From the NCBI RefSeq assembly GCF_016908275.1, contig NZ_JAFBDN010000003.1, forward strand, positions 1-64,000: DNA of 64,000 nucleotides. The letters run 5' to 3'. This stretch comes from Periweissella beninensis (GTDB lineage Bacteria > Bacillota > Bacilli > Lactobacillales > Lactobacillaceae). A program made the position numbers and the translations under genes. The notes under the pieces are model-generated. The model saw only the letters and a program-made list of their open reading frames with translations, made no database searches and was not told the DNA's origin. Position 1 is the first letter of the stretch. Every line of letters begins with the position of its first letter. Positions 18,884 to 27,808 of this stretch are shown here, piece by piece.

Positions 18884-19246
18884 CATTAGTAGCACTGTCG
18901 TAGTTAAAATATTTTTAAGTTAAGCACACAAATTTTAAAATAATAAAAAGTCGATTAATTTGGAATTAAATCGACTTTTTTACTATTTAGAAAGTAATAT
19001 AAGTTTAAATACTGCGGGTAGCCTGGGCATAAGCAATGACTGCAAGATTTGTTAGGTAGCGAAAAATGAGAAAATGGCCAAAAATTAAGCGGTATTTTAA
19101 AAATAAATTTAATATTGTGGTGTAAAATATTTAAAGTGCCTAAGTTGTGCTAAAATTAAGCTTAGTTACAAAACTAAAAGTAAAGCTTTAAGTGAAATAA
19201 GCTTTGTAAAATTATTACAGTATTTTAAAGAAAGTTGGGATTAACA
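18884..19246. other. Intergenic region leuS to femX
   Basis: It holds the leuS terminator at 18945-18981. The remaining 265 bases are AT-rich, with no RNA gene or open frame that I can support. A possible extended -10 box TGCTAAAAT is at about 19148-19156, without a good -35 box. Confidence 0.5.
18945..18981 (+). terminator. leuS terminator
   Basis: A 12-bp stem, AAAAAGTCGATT (18945-18956) with AATCGACTTTTT (18969-18980), has T and A tracts on both sides. Confidence 0.9.
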
Positions 19247-20284
19247 TTGCCAGTACTAGATATTAATAATCAAGAAGAAGTCCAAAAATTTACCACATTT
19301 GTGCGTAGTTCAAAGTATGGACAGATTACCCAAGATCTTGGTTGGGCAGACGTAAAAGATAATTGGGAACCATTACATGTTTATCTTGAAGATGGAGGAG
19401 CCATTATCGCTGCGATGTCAATTTTAATGACAAAATTGCCAAATGGTTCTCGCTTTGCATATGCAAGTAAGGGTCCGGTCATGGATGTTCACAATTTAGA
19501 CTTAGTTGATAAATTAGTTGCAGAAGCTAAAGCAACTTTACTTGCAAAAAATGTCTATTTATTAAGAATGGATCCAGAAGTTGATTATTCTAAAGAGTTT
19601 GATGCTGAAATAAAAAAACACGGTTATGAAACACGTAATGTTAATGCGTTAGGATTGCATGGAACAATTCAACCACGTTTTAATATGGTGGTTGATTTAA
19701 CTGGTAAAACAACACAGGATGAAATTGTAGCCGGATTTACTGCAAAAACAAGAAATAAAGTCCGTAAAGGTTGGAAAAATGAAGTAACCACAAGATATAG
19801 TAATGATGAAACAGACTTAGCCATTTTTTATAAAATATACCAAGAGATGGCAGATCGGCATGGTATTACTTATCGACCATATGATTATTTTCAAAGGATG
19901 TTAAAGGCTTTTGGAAATGACGATATTATGCGGATATACATTTGTGAAAAAGATAATCAAGTACTTGCAACTGGACTTGGATTTGCATTTGGGGACAAGG
20001 TTTGGTACATGTATGCGGGATCAGTTTCAGGGGAAGTTTTTGAAGCACCCCGTGTTATGCAAGTTGCGATGATGGAATGGGCAGTTGCAGCCGGTAAACA
20101 TGCTTATGACTTAGGTGGAGTTGGTGAAATTGATCCTGATGATAATCTTTACCGCTTTAAAGTTGGCTTTTTAGGTAAAGATGAACCACGTGAATACATT
20201 GGTGAGATTGAATATGTCTTAGATGATGCGGTTTATGAAGAATTAGTTCGGCAAAAGGATCGAGCAACAGCTTCCCAAGATTAG
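19247..20284 (+). CDS. FemABX-family peptidoglycan aminoacyltransferase
   Basis: This protein of about 345 residues belongs to the FemX/FemAB/MurM family, which adds amino acids from aminoacyl-tRNA to lysine of lipid II to build the peptidoglycan cross-bridge. Visible features are the twin GNAT-like folds with YASKGPVMD, TGKTTQDEIVAGFTAKTRNKVRKG and the C-terminal YDLGGVGEIDPDDNLYRFKVGF. The added amino acid (Ser, Ala or Gly) cannot be read from sequence. The start is a TTG; 19247 is preferred because the protein then begins PVLDINNQEE, but TTG at 19235 is possible and neither has a strong ribosome site. A flippase and an ATP-grasp ligase follow, which makes this a cell-wall group. Confidence 0.88.
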   Translation: MPVLDINNQEEVQKFTTFVRSSKYGQITQDLGWADVKDNWEPLHVYLEDGGAIIAAMSILMTKLPNGSRFAYASKGPVMDVHNLDLVDKLVAEAKATLLAKNVYLLRMDPEVDYSKEFDAEIKKHGYETRNVNALGLHGTIQPRFNMVVDLTGKTTQDEIVAGFTAKTRNKVRKGWKNEVTTRYSNDETDLAIFYKIYQEMADRHGITYRPYDYFQRMLKAFGNDDIMRIYICEKDNQVLATGLGFAFGDKVWYMYAGSVSGEVFEAPRVMQVAMMEWAVAAGKHAYDLGGVGEIDPDDNLYRFKVGFLGKDEPREYIGEIEYVLDDAVYEELVRQKDRATASQD

Positions 20285-20342
20285 TTAATACGTAATCTGA
20301 AAAAAACTACGATAGCTAGCAAATAATAAGGTAAAAGATAGG

Positions 20343-20380
20343 AAAAAGGGTAAGAAAATAAATTTTTCGGCCCTTTTTTA
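20343..20380 (+). terminator. Terminator after the femX-like gene
   Basis: AAAAAGGG (20343-20350) pairs with CCCTTTTT (20371-20378), with extra GAAA/TTTC pairing inside. The loop and 3' arm resemble the terminator at 46225-46260. Confidence 0.8.
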
Positions 20381-20513
20381 TGTATTTTATACATTATAAA
20401 ATAACCATTGGTTGTTTGTAGAATTAATTTTTGGTACTGCTTGTTTGTTGTAGCTAAGCTAGGTTGCTAGCTAACTATAATTTAGTTAAAATTAGATAGT
20501 TAATAAAATTTTT

Positions 20514-22205
20514 ATGATGGATAAAAGAAAGTCGAGAAAGATGATGGGACAAACCTCGTCAGCAAGTAAGCAAGTGGATAATAGTAACCAAAAAAAAATG
20601 TTACAAGGTTCATTTTGGATGACCGCAGGGAGTCTGATGTCAAGAATCCTTGGAGCATTGTATGTAATTCCTTGGGTCGCCATGTTTGGTTCGTTTTGGC
20701 TACAGGGTAATGCACTTTTTTCAAAGGGCTATAATATTTATTCCCTATTTTTAATGGCGTCAACTGCAGGGGTGCCATCAGCCGTCTCTAAATTAGTAGC
20801 ACGTTATAATGCGCAACAAGAGTATAATTTAGCGTTTAGACTATATAAAAAATCACTGCAGATTGGTTTAGTTACGGGTTTTATTGCTGCTGGTATTTTG
20901 TGGTTTGGGGCACCATGGTTAGCTGCGGGGGATGTAAATGTTATTCCGGTATTACATTCACTAGCACCCGCGGTATTTGTAATTCCGGTGATGAGTATGA
21001 CTCGTGGATTTTTACAAGGGAATAATCAAATGGTAGCCTCCGCGATGTCGCAATTTATTGAACAACTGGTTCGAGTTATTTATATGTTATTTATGACTTG
21101 GATGCTTTTAATACTAAATAATGGTGCTTGGCAAGATGCAGTAGTGCAGTCAACATTTGCTGCTTTTGTTGGTGCGCTAGGGGGAATTGCTGTTTTAGCT
21201 TGGACTTTGTGGAATCAACGTAATTGGTTTATTTTGAAAAAGCAGGAAAGTTTAGATCAAATCAAAATTTCAGAAAAAAGCTTAATTTGGCAAGTTGTCA
21301 AACAAGCAATTCCGTTTGTCATTGTAGGATCTGCTATTCAAATTTATCAAATTATTGATCAATATTCATTTTTCAAAATTATGCAAATATTTAGTGATTT
21401 TTCTTATGATATGTTAAATCGACAGTATGCAATCTTTGACTTCAATGCTAATAAGTTGATAATGATTGTGATTTCATTAGCAGTTGCGCTGGGAACCACT
21501 GCCATCCCCTTATTGGCAGCCGCGCATGTTAGAAAAAATAATGATGAAATTGCGAGTCAGATCCGCTTCACACTTGAATTATTTATGTTTGTTATGATTC
21601 CAGCTGCGATTGGCATGGCAGCGATTGCGCAACCATTGTATGTCACTTTTTATGGTTATGATTCAGCACTTGAAGCCTTATCTGGCACTTTGATTTTACA
21701 ATTTTCGTCATTTTTAGGTATCATGTTTGGGCTATTTACTTTACTTTCAACGATTACACAAGGCGTTTCAAGAAATGATATTGCCTTAAAAGCGTTATTT
21801 TATGGTGTTTTACTAAAATTAACTTTGCAGATACCAGCAGTCGCTTTGCTAGGTGCAATGGGACCATTGGTAGCGTCGATGGGTGGTTTTTTATTGGCAA
21901 GTGGGTATATCCTATATGGATTACAAAAAATATATCAGTTAAAATTAGAACACTGTGTCATGACTTTAAATTGGGTAACATTTGCGGCCTTAATTATGGG
22001 TGGGGTATCATTTGGCATAACACAAGGAATGCTGTTATTTGTATCACCAACTAGTCGTTTAATGCAAATCATGATTATAATAATGGCAGTCAGTCTTGGT
22101 GGGTTAGTTTATAGCTATATCATGCTTAAGACTAAAATTCCAGATCAACTATTAGGAAATCGTGTTGCCATGCTCCGACGAAAATTACGTATCAAACTTA
22201 AATAA
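20514..22205 (+). CDS. MOP-superfamily polysaccharide/lipid II flippase (MurJ/SpoVB-like)
   Basis: This 563-residue membrane protein has a basic, hydrophilic N-terminus of about 30 residues and then about 14 hydrophobic segments. It belongs to the polysaccharide biosynthesis (SpoVB, YtgP/MurJ) branch of the MOP exporters. Features are GSFWMTAGSLMSRILGALYVIPW at the first helix, STAGVPSAVSKLVARYNA and MTRGFLQGNNQMVASAMSQFIEQ. In Bacillus the YtgP homologue flips lipid II; its place next to a FemX-type gene supports that role. The start is unclear: ATG at 20514 has no ribosome site, and 20517 or 20544 are alternatives. A TATAAT is at 20476-20481. Confidence 0.84.
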   Translation: MMDKRKSRKMMGQTSSASKQVDNSNQKKMLQGSFWMTAGSLMSRILGALYVIPWVAMFGSFWLQGNALFSKGYNIYSLFLMASTAGVPSAVSKLVARYNAQQEYNLAFRLYKKSLQIGLVTGFIAAGILWFGAPWLAAGDVNVIPVLHSLAPAVFVIPVMSMTRGFLQGNNQMVASAMSQFIEQLVRVIYMLFMTWMLLILNNGAWQDAVVQSTFAAFVGALGGIAVLAWTLWNQRNWFILKKQESLDQIKISEKSLIWQVVKQAIPFVIVGSAIQIYQIIDQYSFFKIMQIFSDFSYDMLNRQYAIFDFNANKLIMIVISLAVALGTTAIPLLAAAHVRKNNDEIASQIRFTLELFMFVMIPAAIGMAAIAQPLYVTFYGYDSALEALSGTLILQFSSFLGIMFGLFTLLSTITQGVSRNDIALKALFYGVLLKLTLQIPAVALLGAMGPLVASMGGFLLASGYILYGLQKIYQLKLEHCVMTLNWVTFAALIMGGVSFGITQGMLLFVSPTSRLMQIMIIIMAVSLGGLVYSYIMLKTKIPDQLLGNRVAMLRRKLRIKLK

Positions 22206-22228
22206 TATTAATAGTGAGGTGATTTATC

Positions 22229-23455
22229 GTGCAACATCAAGTTTTGTTTTTAGGTAGTGATGAAAGTATTTACGGTTCAGCACGTGAAATTCATGAAAAA
22301 TATGGCGTTAAGTCTACAATTATTGCAGCTGCTAATCCGTTAACAGCGACGCGAGATAGTCAAATTGTAAATATTAAAATAATTAACGGTATAAATGATG
22401 ATCCTAAATTTATTAAAGAAATGCTAAAATTAGGAGAAAAAGTCAAAGAACAACAACAACCCACAATTTTAATTGGTTCAGGTGATAAATATGCCGCTTT
22501 AATTGCTAAACACAAACACGAGTTAAGCACATACTTTGTGATCCCATATGTTGATTATGATCAAATGATTCAATTAAATCATAAAGAATCTTTTGAAAAA
22601 ATTGCGGCAAAATATAACTTAGCAATGCCGGCAACGCGTCGCCTAAGTAAAGCTGATGTAACGGGTGACTTACATTCAGATTGGGGTTATCCGGTTATTT
22701 TAAAATCCGATAATTCTGTAGAATGGATGGATTTATGGTTTGTAGGTCATAAAAAAATTTATTTTATTAATTCAGATGAAGAATTAAATAAGGTAATTAA
22801 ACTAGCATACACAAATGGCTACACTGGTACCTTTACGATGCAAGACATGATTCCTGGTGATGATTCATTTGAACGTAATCTGACAGCTTATATTGATCAA
22901 AATCATAAGGTACGCGTTATTTCAATGGGCCATGCTTTAATTGAAGATCCTGGGCCACAAGGACGTGGAAATCATATGGCAATTATGCCTGATTATAATG
23001 AAACGATTTATCAGCAATATGTTAATTTTTTAGAGGATTTAAAAATTACAGGTTTTGTCAATTTTGATTTAAAGTATGATCAAAGAGATGATACATATAA
23101 GGTTTTTGAAATGAATGTTCGACTTGGACGATCAAATTTTTGGGCCAGTTTAAATGGTGTTAATTGGATGAGCTATTTAATTGCTGATTATGATGGCACA
23201 CTAACTAATGAACCAGTATTGTTTGCTAATAAAAATCAAACTGAGTGGCAAGTTTGGTTAGCGATAACACCACGCTTGTTTAAAAAATATGCTCGTGCGA
23301 ATGCTGCCAGTCAGCAAGCGTTACAATTGATTGCTGCTGGTAAGTATGGTTATACCTATAAATATGAGGCTGATTGGAACTATCGCAGATTTTTGAATTA
23401 TTGGCGGGCTAATCGCAATTTTTCAAAATACTTTGAGAAATACTTTAAAGCTTAA
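22229..23455 (+). CDS. ATP-grasp carboxylate-amine ligase
   Basis: This 408-residue soluble protein has an ATP-grasp fold. The N-terminal third is Rossmann-like, WGYPVILKSDNS is the ATP-binding lysine strand (near residue 155), and GFVNFDLKYDQRDDTYKVFEMNVRLGRSNF carries the metal-binding acidic and Asn residues near residues 270-300. It resembles the family that includes D-aspartate ligase of Enterococcus faecium (about 409 residues). The adjacent FemX-like and flippase genes suggest modification of a peptidoglycan precursor. The substrate is inference. Start is GTG at 22229 behind GAGGTG; 23 bases separate it from the flippase gene, so they are co-transcribed. Confidence 0.75.
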   Translation: MQHQVLFLGSDESIYGSAREIHEKYGVKSTIIAAANPLTATRDSQIVNIKIINGINDDPKFIKEMLKLGEKVKEQQQPTILIGSGDKYAALIAKHKHELSTYFVIPYVDYDQMIQLNHKESFEKIAAKYNLAMPATRRLSKADVTGDLHSDWGYPVILKSDNSVEWMDLWFVGHKKIYFINSDEELNKVIKLAYTNGYTGTFTMQDMIPGDDSFERNLTAYIDQNHKVRVISMGHALIEDPGPQGRGNHMAIMPDYNETIYQQYVNFLEDLKITGFVNFDLKYDQRDDTYKVFEMNVRLGRSNFWASLNGVNWMSYLIADYDGTLTNEPVLFANKNQTEWQVWLAITPRLFKKYARANAASQQALQLIAAGKYGYTYKYEADWNYRRFLNYWRANRNFSKYFEKYFKA

Positions 23456-23578
23456 TGCTAATTTAGTTAAAGGGTGTCACAGTTATTCCTTAGGTCTGCT
23501 TAAATAAAGGGCTACGCTAGGCATCTTAGCCATTAAACTGAGCACTAGTTATGTTGAATATGTTTTAATAAAAAAGAT

Positions 23579-23613
23579 AAAAGCGTTTGGAATAAATTTT
23601 CCAGACGCTTTTA
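23579..23613. terminator. Terminator between convergent genes
   Basis: AAAAGCGTTTGG pairs with CCAGACGCTTTT (23583-23590 with 23601-23608 at the core). A and T tracts on both sides suit both the ATP-grasp gene and nnrD. Confidence 0.85.
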
Positions 23614-23626
23614 GTGAGTAGGATGG

Positions 23627-24460
23627 TTAAAAATTACTATAATAGTGCATGAATTCCGGTAGCTTAGCTGTAATTTGGGTAGGTAAAACGACATATTGTG
23701 TTTTGGCAAGCTCATCAGCGATTTTGCTATGGATAAAGGTAGCAGCAGCAACTGTTTGCTGATTTTTTGGGAATTGGCCTAAGAAACCAGCAATGATACC
23801 AGCTAATGTATCACCCATACCACCAGTTGCTTGATAGGGGCCACCTACATTTAGGCGCAGCGGGGTACCATGTGGTTGATAGACTTCAGTATGGTATTTT
23901 TTTAATACAACATGGGCATTCAATATGTTAACCATTCTTTGATTTTCATTAACGGTCTGGTTTTTAATAAGAATATTGCTAATCCTTTGCCATTCCATTG
24001 TATGTGGCGTAAGAACGGTTAATGCTGTTTTGGGTAAAGAATAACAATTTTGTGCCATTAAGGTTAATGCTGATCCATCTATGATTAATGTTTGATTTAC
24101 TTGGATGGAGTTTAAAACAGTCCGTAATAGGTTAGTAGCTATTTTACTGAGTCCTAAGCCTGGACCAATTAAAATAACATCATAATTTTTTATTAATGAT
24201 GGTAAAGCTAAAGTTTTAGTATATCCCAAAGCCATAACTTCAGGAATGGCAATATTTAAGTTACTAACGTTTGCTTGGTCAGTTAAGGTCGTTACTAGGC
24301 CAGCACCACTAAAGACAGTTGCCTTACTAGCCATAATAATGGCGCCATGATAATTATCAAAGCCACCAATTAAAAGAATTCGACCATAATTTCCCTTGTG
24401 AGTCGTTAATGGACGTGGCGTGATGACAGTTTTAATTAAATTCTCTGAAATGATATCCAT
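23627..24460 (-). CDS. nnrD: ADP/ATP-dependent (S)-NAD(P)H-hydrate dehydratase
   Basis: The enzyme repairs hydrated NADH and NADPH. The 277-residue protein is of the YjeF C-terminal (YXKO/ribokinase-like) family. It shows THKGNYGRILLIGG near residue 20, ASKATVFSGAGLVT, LIGPGLGLS near residue 97, LTPHTMEW and GGMGDTLAGIIAGFL near residue 218. The epimerase (NnrE) half seen in some fused proteins is absent. It is a lone minus-strand gene between two plus-strand units. Confidence 0.9.
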   Translation of the reverse strand: MDIISENLIKTVITPRPLTTHKGNYGRILLIGGFDNYHGAIIMASKATVFSGAGLVTTLTDQANVSNLNIAIPEVMALGYTKTLALPSLIKNYDVILIGPGLGLSKIATNLLRTVLNSIQVNQTLIIDGSALTLMAQNCYSLPKTALTVLTPHTMEWQRISNILIKNQTVNENQRMVNILNAHVVLKKYHTEVYQPHGTPLRLNVGGPYQATGGMGDTLAGIIAGFLGQFPKNQQTVAAATFIHSKIADELAKTQYVVLPTQITAKLPEFMHYYSNF

Positions 24461-24584
24461 TATATAGTTACCCCATTATAAAGTAATTGTTAAATAATTA
24501 AAGTTTAACAAGATTAATTTAATTATAACAAAAGAGATTGTGATAAAATAAGGCTATTAACAGTTTATTGGAGGGTAATAAAAA

Positions 24585-25997
24585 ATGATTGAGTGGAGAG
24601 CTGAAATTGAAAAGCGCCAAGAAGCGTTTTTAGAAGATTTAAAAACTATGTTACGTGTAGAAAGTGTTCGTGATGATAGTCAAGCAAGTGCAGCGGCACC
24701 TTTTGGTCCTGGACCAAAAGAAGCATTGGAAACATTTTTATTAATTGCCAAGGAAGCTGGATTTAGAACGAAAAATATTGATAATGTTGTTGGCTATGCT
24801 GAAATTGGCCCCATTGACGCACCAGAATCAGTGGCTGTTTTAGCACACGTTGACGTTATGCCAGCCGGTGAAGGATGGGAGTCAAATCCATTTGAACCAA
24901 TTGTTAAGGATGGTAAAGTGATTGCGCGTGGGGCATCGGATGATAAGGGCCCTGGAATGGCAGCTTTTTATGGAATGAAAATTTTAAATGAGTTAAATGT
25001 ACCATTAAAACGCCGCGTACGATTTATTGTGGGAACTGATGAAGAAAATGATTGGGGTGATATGGATAAGTATTTTTCTGTTGAGCCACAACCAACGATG
25101 GGCTTTTCACCAGATGCTGAATTTCCCGTTATTAATGGTGAAAAGGGAAATGTAACATATGAAGTTAAATTTAATGGGACAAACAATGGTGATTTTAAGC
25201 TATTGAGTTTTACTTCAGGATTACGCCCCAATATGGTACCTGGGAAAGCAGTTGCTCTTGTACAAGCTCCAGATGCTAGTGTAATGATTGAGCAATTTAA
25301 TGAATTTCTCGAGAATCAACCACAAATTAGTGGATATTTTGAACCGTTACCAGAAGGGATACAATTTGTTATTAATGGGAAACAGGTTCATGGGGCAAGC
25401 CCAGAAATTGGTGAAAATGCGGGGACATATTTGGCTAAGTTCTTAAAAGAATTTGCTTTTGATGGTCAAGCAAAAGGTTACTTAGATTTACTTGGTGGAG
25501 TATTGCACGATGATGCACTAGGTCAAAAATTAGGTGTAGCGCATGTTGATGATGTGATGGGTCCGCTAACAATGAACATTGGTATTCAAAAATTTGAAAT
25601 TGACAAACCTGGTTTTATTAATCTTAACTTCCGTTATCCTAAAGGGGTTGATTATCGTGTCATCGGTGAAATGTTGCATAAACAATTAACGACACTATCA
25701 GCAGAGGTAGTTTTAGGTGGGCATCATATGGCACCACACTATGTACCATCCGATGATGAAATTGTAAAAACATTAATTGATGTTTACAATCGTCAAACTG
25801 GTTTGAACGGGGTTGCTGAAGTTGTCGGTGGCGGAACTTACGGTCGATTAATGGAACGTGGTGTCGCATTTGGTGCATTATTCCCCGGTGATGAAGATAC
25901 AATGCATCAAGCAAATGAATTTATGACAATTGATTCATTAATTAAAGCCGCCGCAATTTATGGTGAAGCAATTGAACGATTAGCTACACAAGGATAA
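24585..25997 (+). CDS. pepV: Dipeptidase PepV (M20 family)
   Basis: PepV is a cytosolic zinc dipeptidase with broad specificity, used in lactic acid bacteria to complete peptide breakdown. The 470-residue length matches the family. Metal and catalytic motifs are AHVDVMPAGEGW (H and D near residue 87), ARGASDDKGP (D near 120), GTDEENDWGD (catalytic and metal Glu near 153) and the late metal histidine region EDTMHQANE. A GGAGGG site lies 8 bases before the ATG. It is monocistronic with its own terminator. Confidence 0.95.
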   Translation: MIEWRAEIEKRQEAFLEDLKTMLRVESVRDDSQASAAAPFGPGPKEALETFLLIAKEAGFRTKNIDNVVGYAEIGPIDAPESVAVLAHVDVMPAGEGWESNPFEPIVKDGKVIARGASDDKGPGMAAFYGMKILNELNVPLKRRVRFIVGTDEENDWGDMDKYFSVEPQPTMGFSPDAEFPVINGEKGNVTYEVKFNGTNNGDFKLLSFTSGLRPNMVPGKAVALVQAPDASVMIEQFNEFLENQPQISGYFEPLPEGIQFVINGKQVHGASPEIGENAGTYLAKFLKEFAFDGQAKGYLDLLGGVLHDDALGQKLGVAHVDDVMGPLTMNIGIQKFEIDKPGFINLNFRYPKGVDYRVIGEMLHKQLTTLSAEVVLGGHHMAPHYVPSDDEIVKTLIDVYNRQTGLNGVAEVVGGGTYGRLMERGVAFGALFPGDEDTMHQANEFMTIDSLIKAAAIYGEAIERLATQG

Positions 25998-26013
25998 AAA
26001 CCTAATTATTAAT

Positions 26014-26042
26014 AAAAAAGTGGACTTATTGTCCGCTTTTTT
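26014..26042 (+). terminator. pepV terminator
   Basis: AAAAAAGTGGAC (26014-26025) pairs with GTCCGCTTTTTT (26031-26042) through a five-base loop. Confidence 0.92.
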
Positions 26043-26073
26043 TATTAAAGATTGAAAAAATGCTAAGAATAAC

Positions 26074-26102
26074 ATGACAAACTATTGAGAAAATGATAAG
26101 AT
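26074..26102 (+). promoter_or_regulatory. Promoter of the first transporter operon
   Basis: ATGACA (26074-26079), a 17-base spacer and TAAGAT (26097-26102) with a TGA extension. The transcript would start near 26109 and include the leader ORF at 26138. Confidence 0.6.
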
Positions 26103-26137
26103 TTTATATGAATAAAAATTTTAGAGGTATATCTTAC

Positions 26138-26209
26138 ATGTGTCAATTTGATAACAATCAGAATAACAATGAAAATAACACAAGTAATAATTGTGTTTAT
26201 TTTGCATAG
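26138..26209 (+). CDS. Asn-rich 23-residue leader peptide
   Basis: A short frame starting ATG at 26138 encodes 23 residues, nine of them Asn, with the core DNNQNNNENNTSNN, and ends with TAG. AGAGG lies about 10 bases upstream. It is not annotated in the usual sense because of its size, but it sits between a promoter and a terminator hairpin (26248-26289) ahead of a glutamine/asparagine-type transporter gene. TGTGTCAA at 26139-26146 is the exact complement of 26221-26228, and TTTGCATAG (26201-26209) can pair with 26256-26264 beside the terminator. This is the layout of ribosome-mediated attenuation, with stalling on Asn codons favouring read-through. The function is inferred. Confidence 0.6.
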   Translation: MCQFDNNQNNNENNTSNNCVYFA

Positions 26210-26247
26210 TTTTCTGATGTTTGACACAATAGTCAAAAATGTTGGTG

Positions 26248-26289
26248 AAAGCAGGCTATGTGAATTATTGCAAAGTCTGCTTTTTATTT
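26248..26289 (+). terminator. Attenuator terminator before the first transporter gene
   Basis: A 10-bp stem, AAAGCAGGCT (26248-26257) with AGTCTGCTTT (26274-26283), is followed by TTATTTAT. It lies between the leader peptide and glnPH1, 45 bases before the transporter start, so it must be passed for expression. Confidence 0.75.
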
Positions 26290-26334
26290 ATGTAAAATTA
26301 TATTTCGACATAAGCGTATTCACAGGAGGATCAC

Positions 26335-27783
26335 ATGTTTAAAAAATGGTTAGGGTATATCGCAGTCAGCTTTGCAGTGTTAATAGGATTTAGCATTGTG
26401 AACACCGAACAGCAAGTAAGTGCAACGACTGAGCCACATTACACGATTGCAACAGATACCACTTTTCCACCATTTGAATTTCAAGGAAAAAATGGAAAGT
26501 ATGTTGGAATTGATATGGACTTATTAGCAGCAATTGCTAAAAAGGAACATTTTACTTATAAGTTGACCCCAATGAGTTTTAATTCAGCAACGCAATCTGT
26601 TTTATCAGGACAGATTGATGGTGTAATTGCAGGAATGACGATTACTGATGAACGGGAAGCTGTATTTGATTTTAGTAAATCATATTATAAAACAGGAATC
26701 ATTATGGCTGTAAATAAAGCAAGTAAAATTAAAAAGCTGACTGATTTAAAAGGTAAAACGGTTGCTTTAAAAACAGGAACTGGTTCAGCGGAATATGCGC
26801 GGGGAATTCAAAAGAAATATGGCTTTAAAGTAACATACTTTAATGATTCAAATACAATGTATAATGACGTTAAAGTTGGTAATTCAGATGCGACATTTGA
26901 AGACATGCCTGTTATGCAGTATGCGATTAAAAATGGGGTTGCCTTAAAAATTGTTACGAAGCCAACATTAGCCGGTTATTATGGTTTTGCGGTTAAAAAA
27001 GGTCAAAATAAAGCACTTTTACAAGCATTCAATAGTGGCTTAGCCAAAATTAAAGCGGATGGTACTTACCAAAAAATTGTTAATAAATATTTAGATGCTT
27101 CTGCAAGTAAATTTTCTGGATCAAAAGCAGATAATACAACTTTTTGGGGTTTAATTAAATCTAATAAAACACAATTTATTAATGGGTTAGTTAAAACCAT
27201 CCAATTAACAATAATTAGTATTTTATTAGCGTCAATATGGGGAATTATTTTAGGACTACTTGGTGTATCACCATATAAGTGGCTACAAGGTTTATCAACA
27301 ACGATTATATACATTTTCCGTGGATTACCATTAATGGTATTAGCATTTTTCATTTATATTGGGCTACCAAACCTAACTGGGGATAAAATTCCGGCATTTG
27401 TTGCAGGGATTGTAACGCTAGTGTTAAATGAAGGGGCCTATATTGGTGCCTTTGTCCGTGGTGGGATTGAAGCCGTTGATAAAGGGCAAATGGAAGCTGC
27501 TCGTTCGTTAGGATTACCATATGGTCGAGCAATGAGCAAGGTTATTATGCCACAAGGTGTAAAAATCATGATTCCATCATTTATTAATCAGTTTATTATT
27601 ACTTTAAAAGATACTTCAATTCTCTCAGCAATTGGCATTATTGAATTAACACAAACTGGAACGGTGATTATTTCACGTAATATGCAAGGATTTAAGGTTT
27701 GGTTAATTGTCGCTATTATCTATCTAGTAGTTATTACACTGTTAACTTGGTTATCAAACTGGGTTAAAACAAAAATGAAATAA
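26335..27783 (+). CDS. Amino acid ABC transporter, fused binding protein and permease (1)
   Basis: This 482-residue protein joins a signal sequence (about 1-31), one substrate-binding domain (about 35-255, beginning HYTIATDTTFPPFEFQGKNG) and a permease domain with about five membrane helices (about 275-480). The permease carries the EAA-loop sequence GQMEAARSLGLPYGRAMSKVIMPQ. It is of the GlnP type, which takes up glutamine, glutamate or asparagine in lactic acid bacteria. Usual lactococcal GlnP has two binding domains (about 720 residues); only one is present. AGGAGG precedes the ATG. The ATPase gene follows by 25 bases and a paralogue lies downstream. Confidence 0.88.
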   Translation: MFKKWLGYIAVSFAVLIGFSIVNTEQQVSATTEPHYTIATDTTFPPFEFQGKNGKYVGIDMDLLAAIAKKEHFTYKLTPMSFNSATQSVLSGQIDGVIAGMTITDEREAVFDFSKSYYKTGIIMAVNKASKIKKLTDLKGKTVALKTGTGSAEYARGIQKKYGFKVTYFNDSNTMYNDVKVGNSDATFEDMPVMQYAIKNGVALKIVTKPTLAGYYGFAVKKGQNKALLQAFNSGLAKIKADGTYQKIVNKYLDASASKFSGSKADNTTFWGLIKSNKTQFINGLVKTIQLTIISILLASIWGIILGLLGVSPYKWLQGLSTTIIYIFRGLPLMVLAFFIYIGLPNLTGDKIPAFVAGIVTLVLNEGAYIGAFVRGGIEAVDKGQMEAARSLGLPYGRAMSKVIMPQGVKIMIPSFINQFIITLKDTSILSAIGIIELTQTGTVIISRNMQGFKVWLIVAIIYLVVITLLTWLSNWVKTKMK

Positions 27784-27808
27784 TCAATAAAATACGGAGG
27801 AATAATAA

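Noticed and set aside
26148-26342. 64-codon frame before glnPH1
   Set aside because: It opens at a TTG without ribosome site, runs through the attenuator hairpin into the transporter gene and overlaps the better supported leader frame at 26138.
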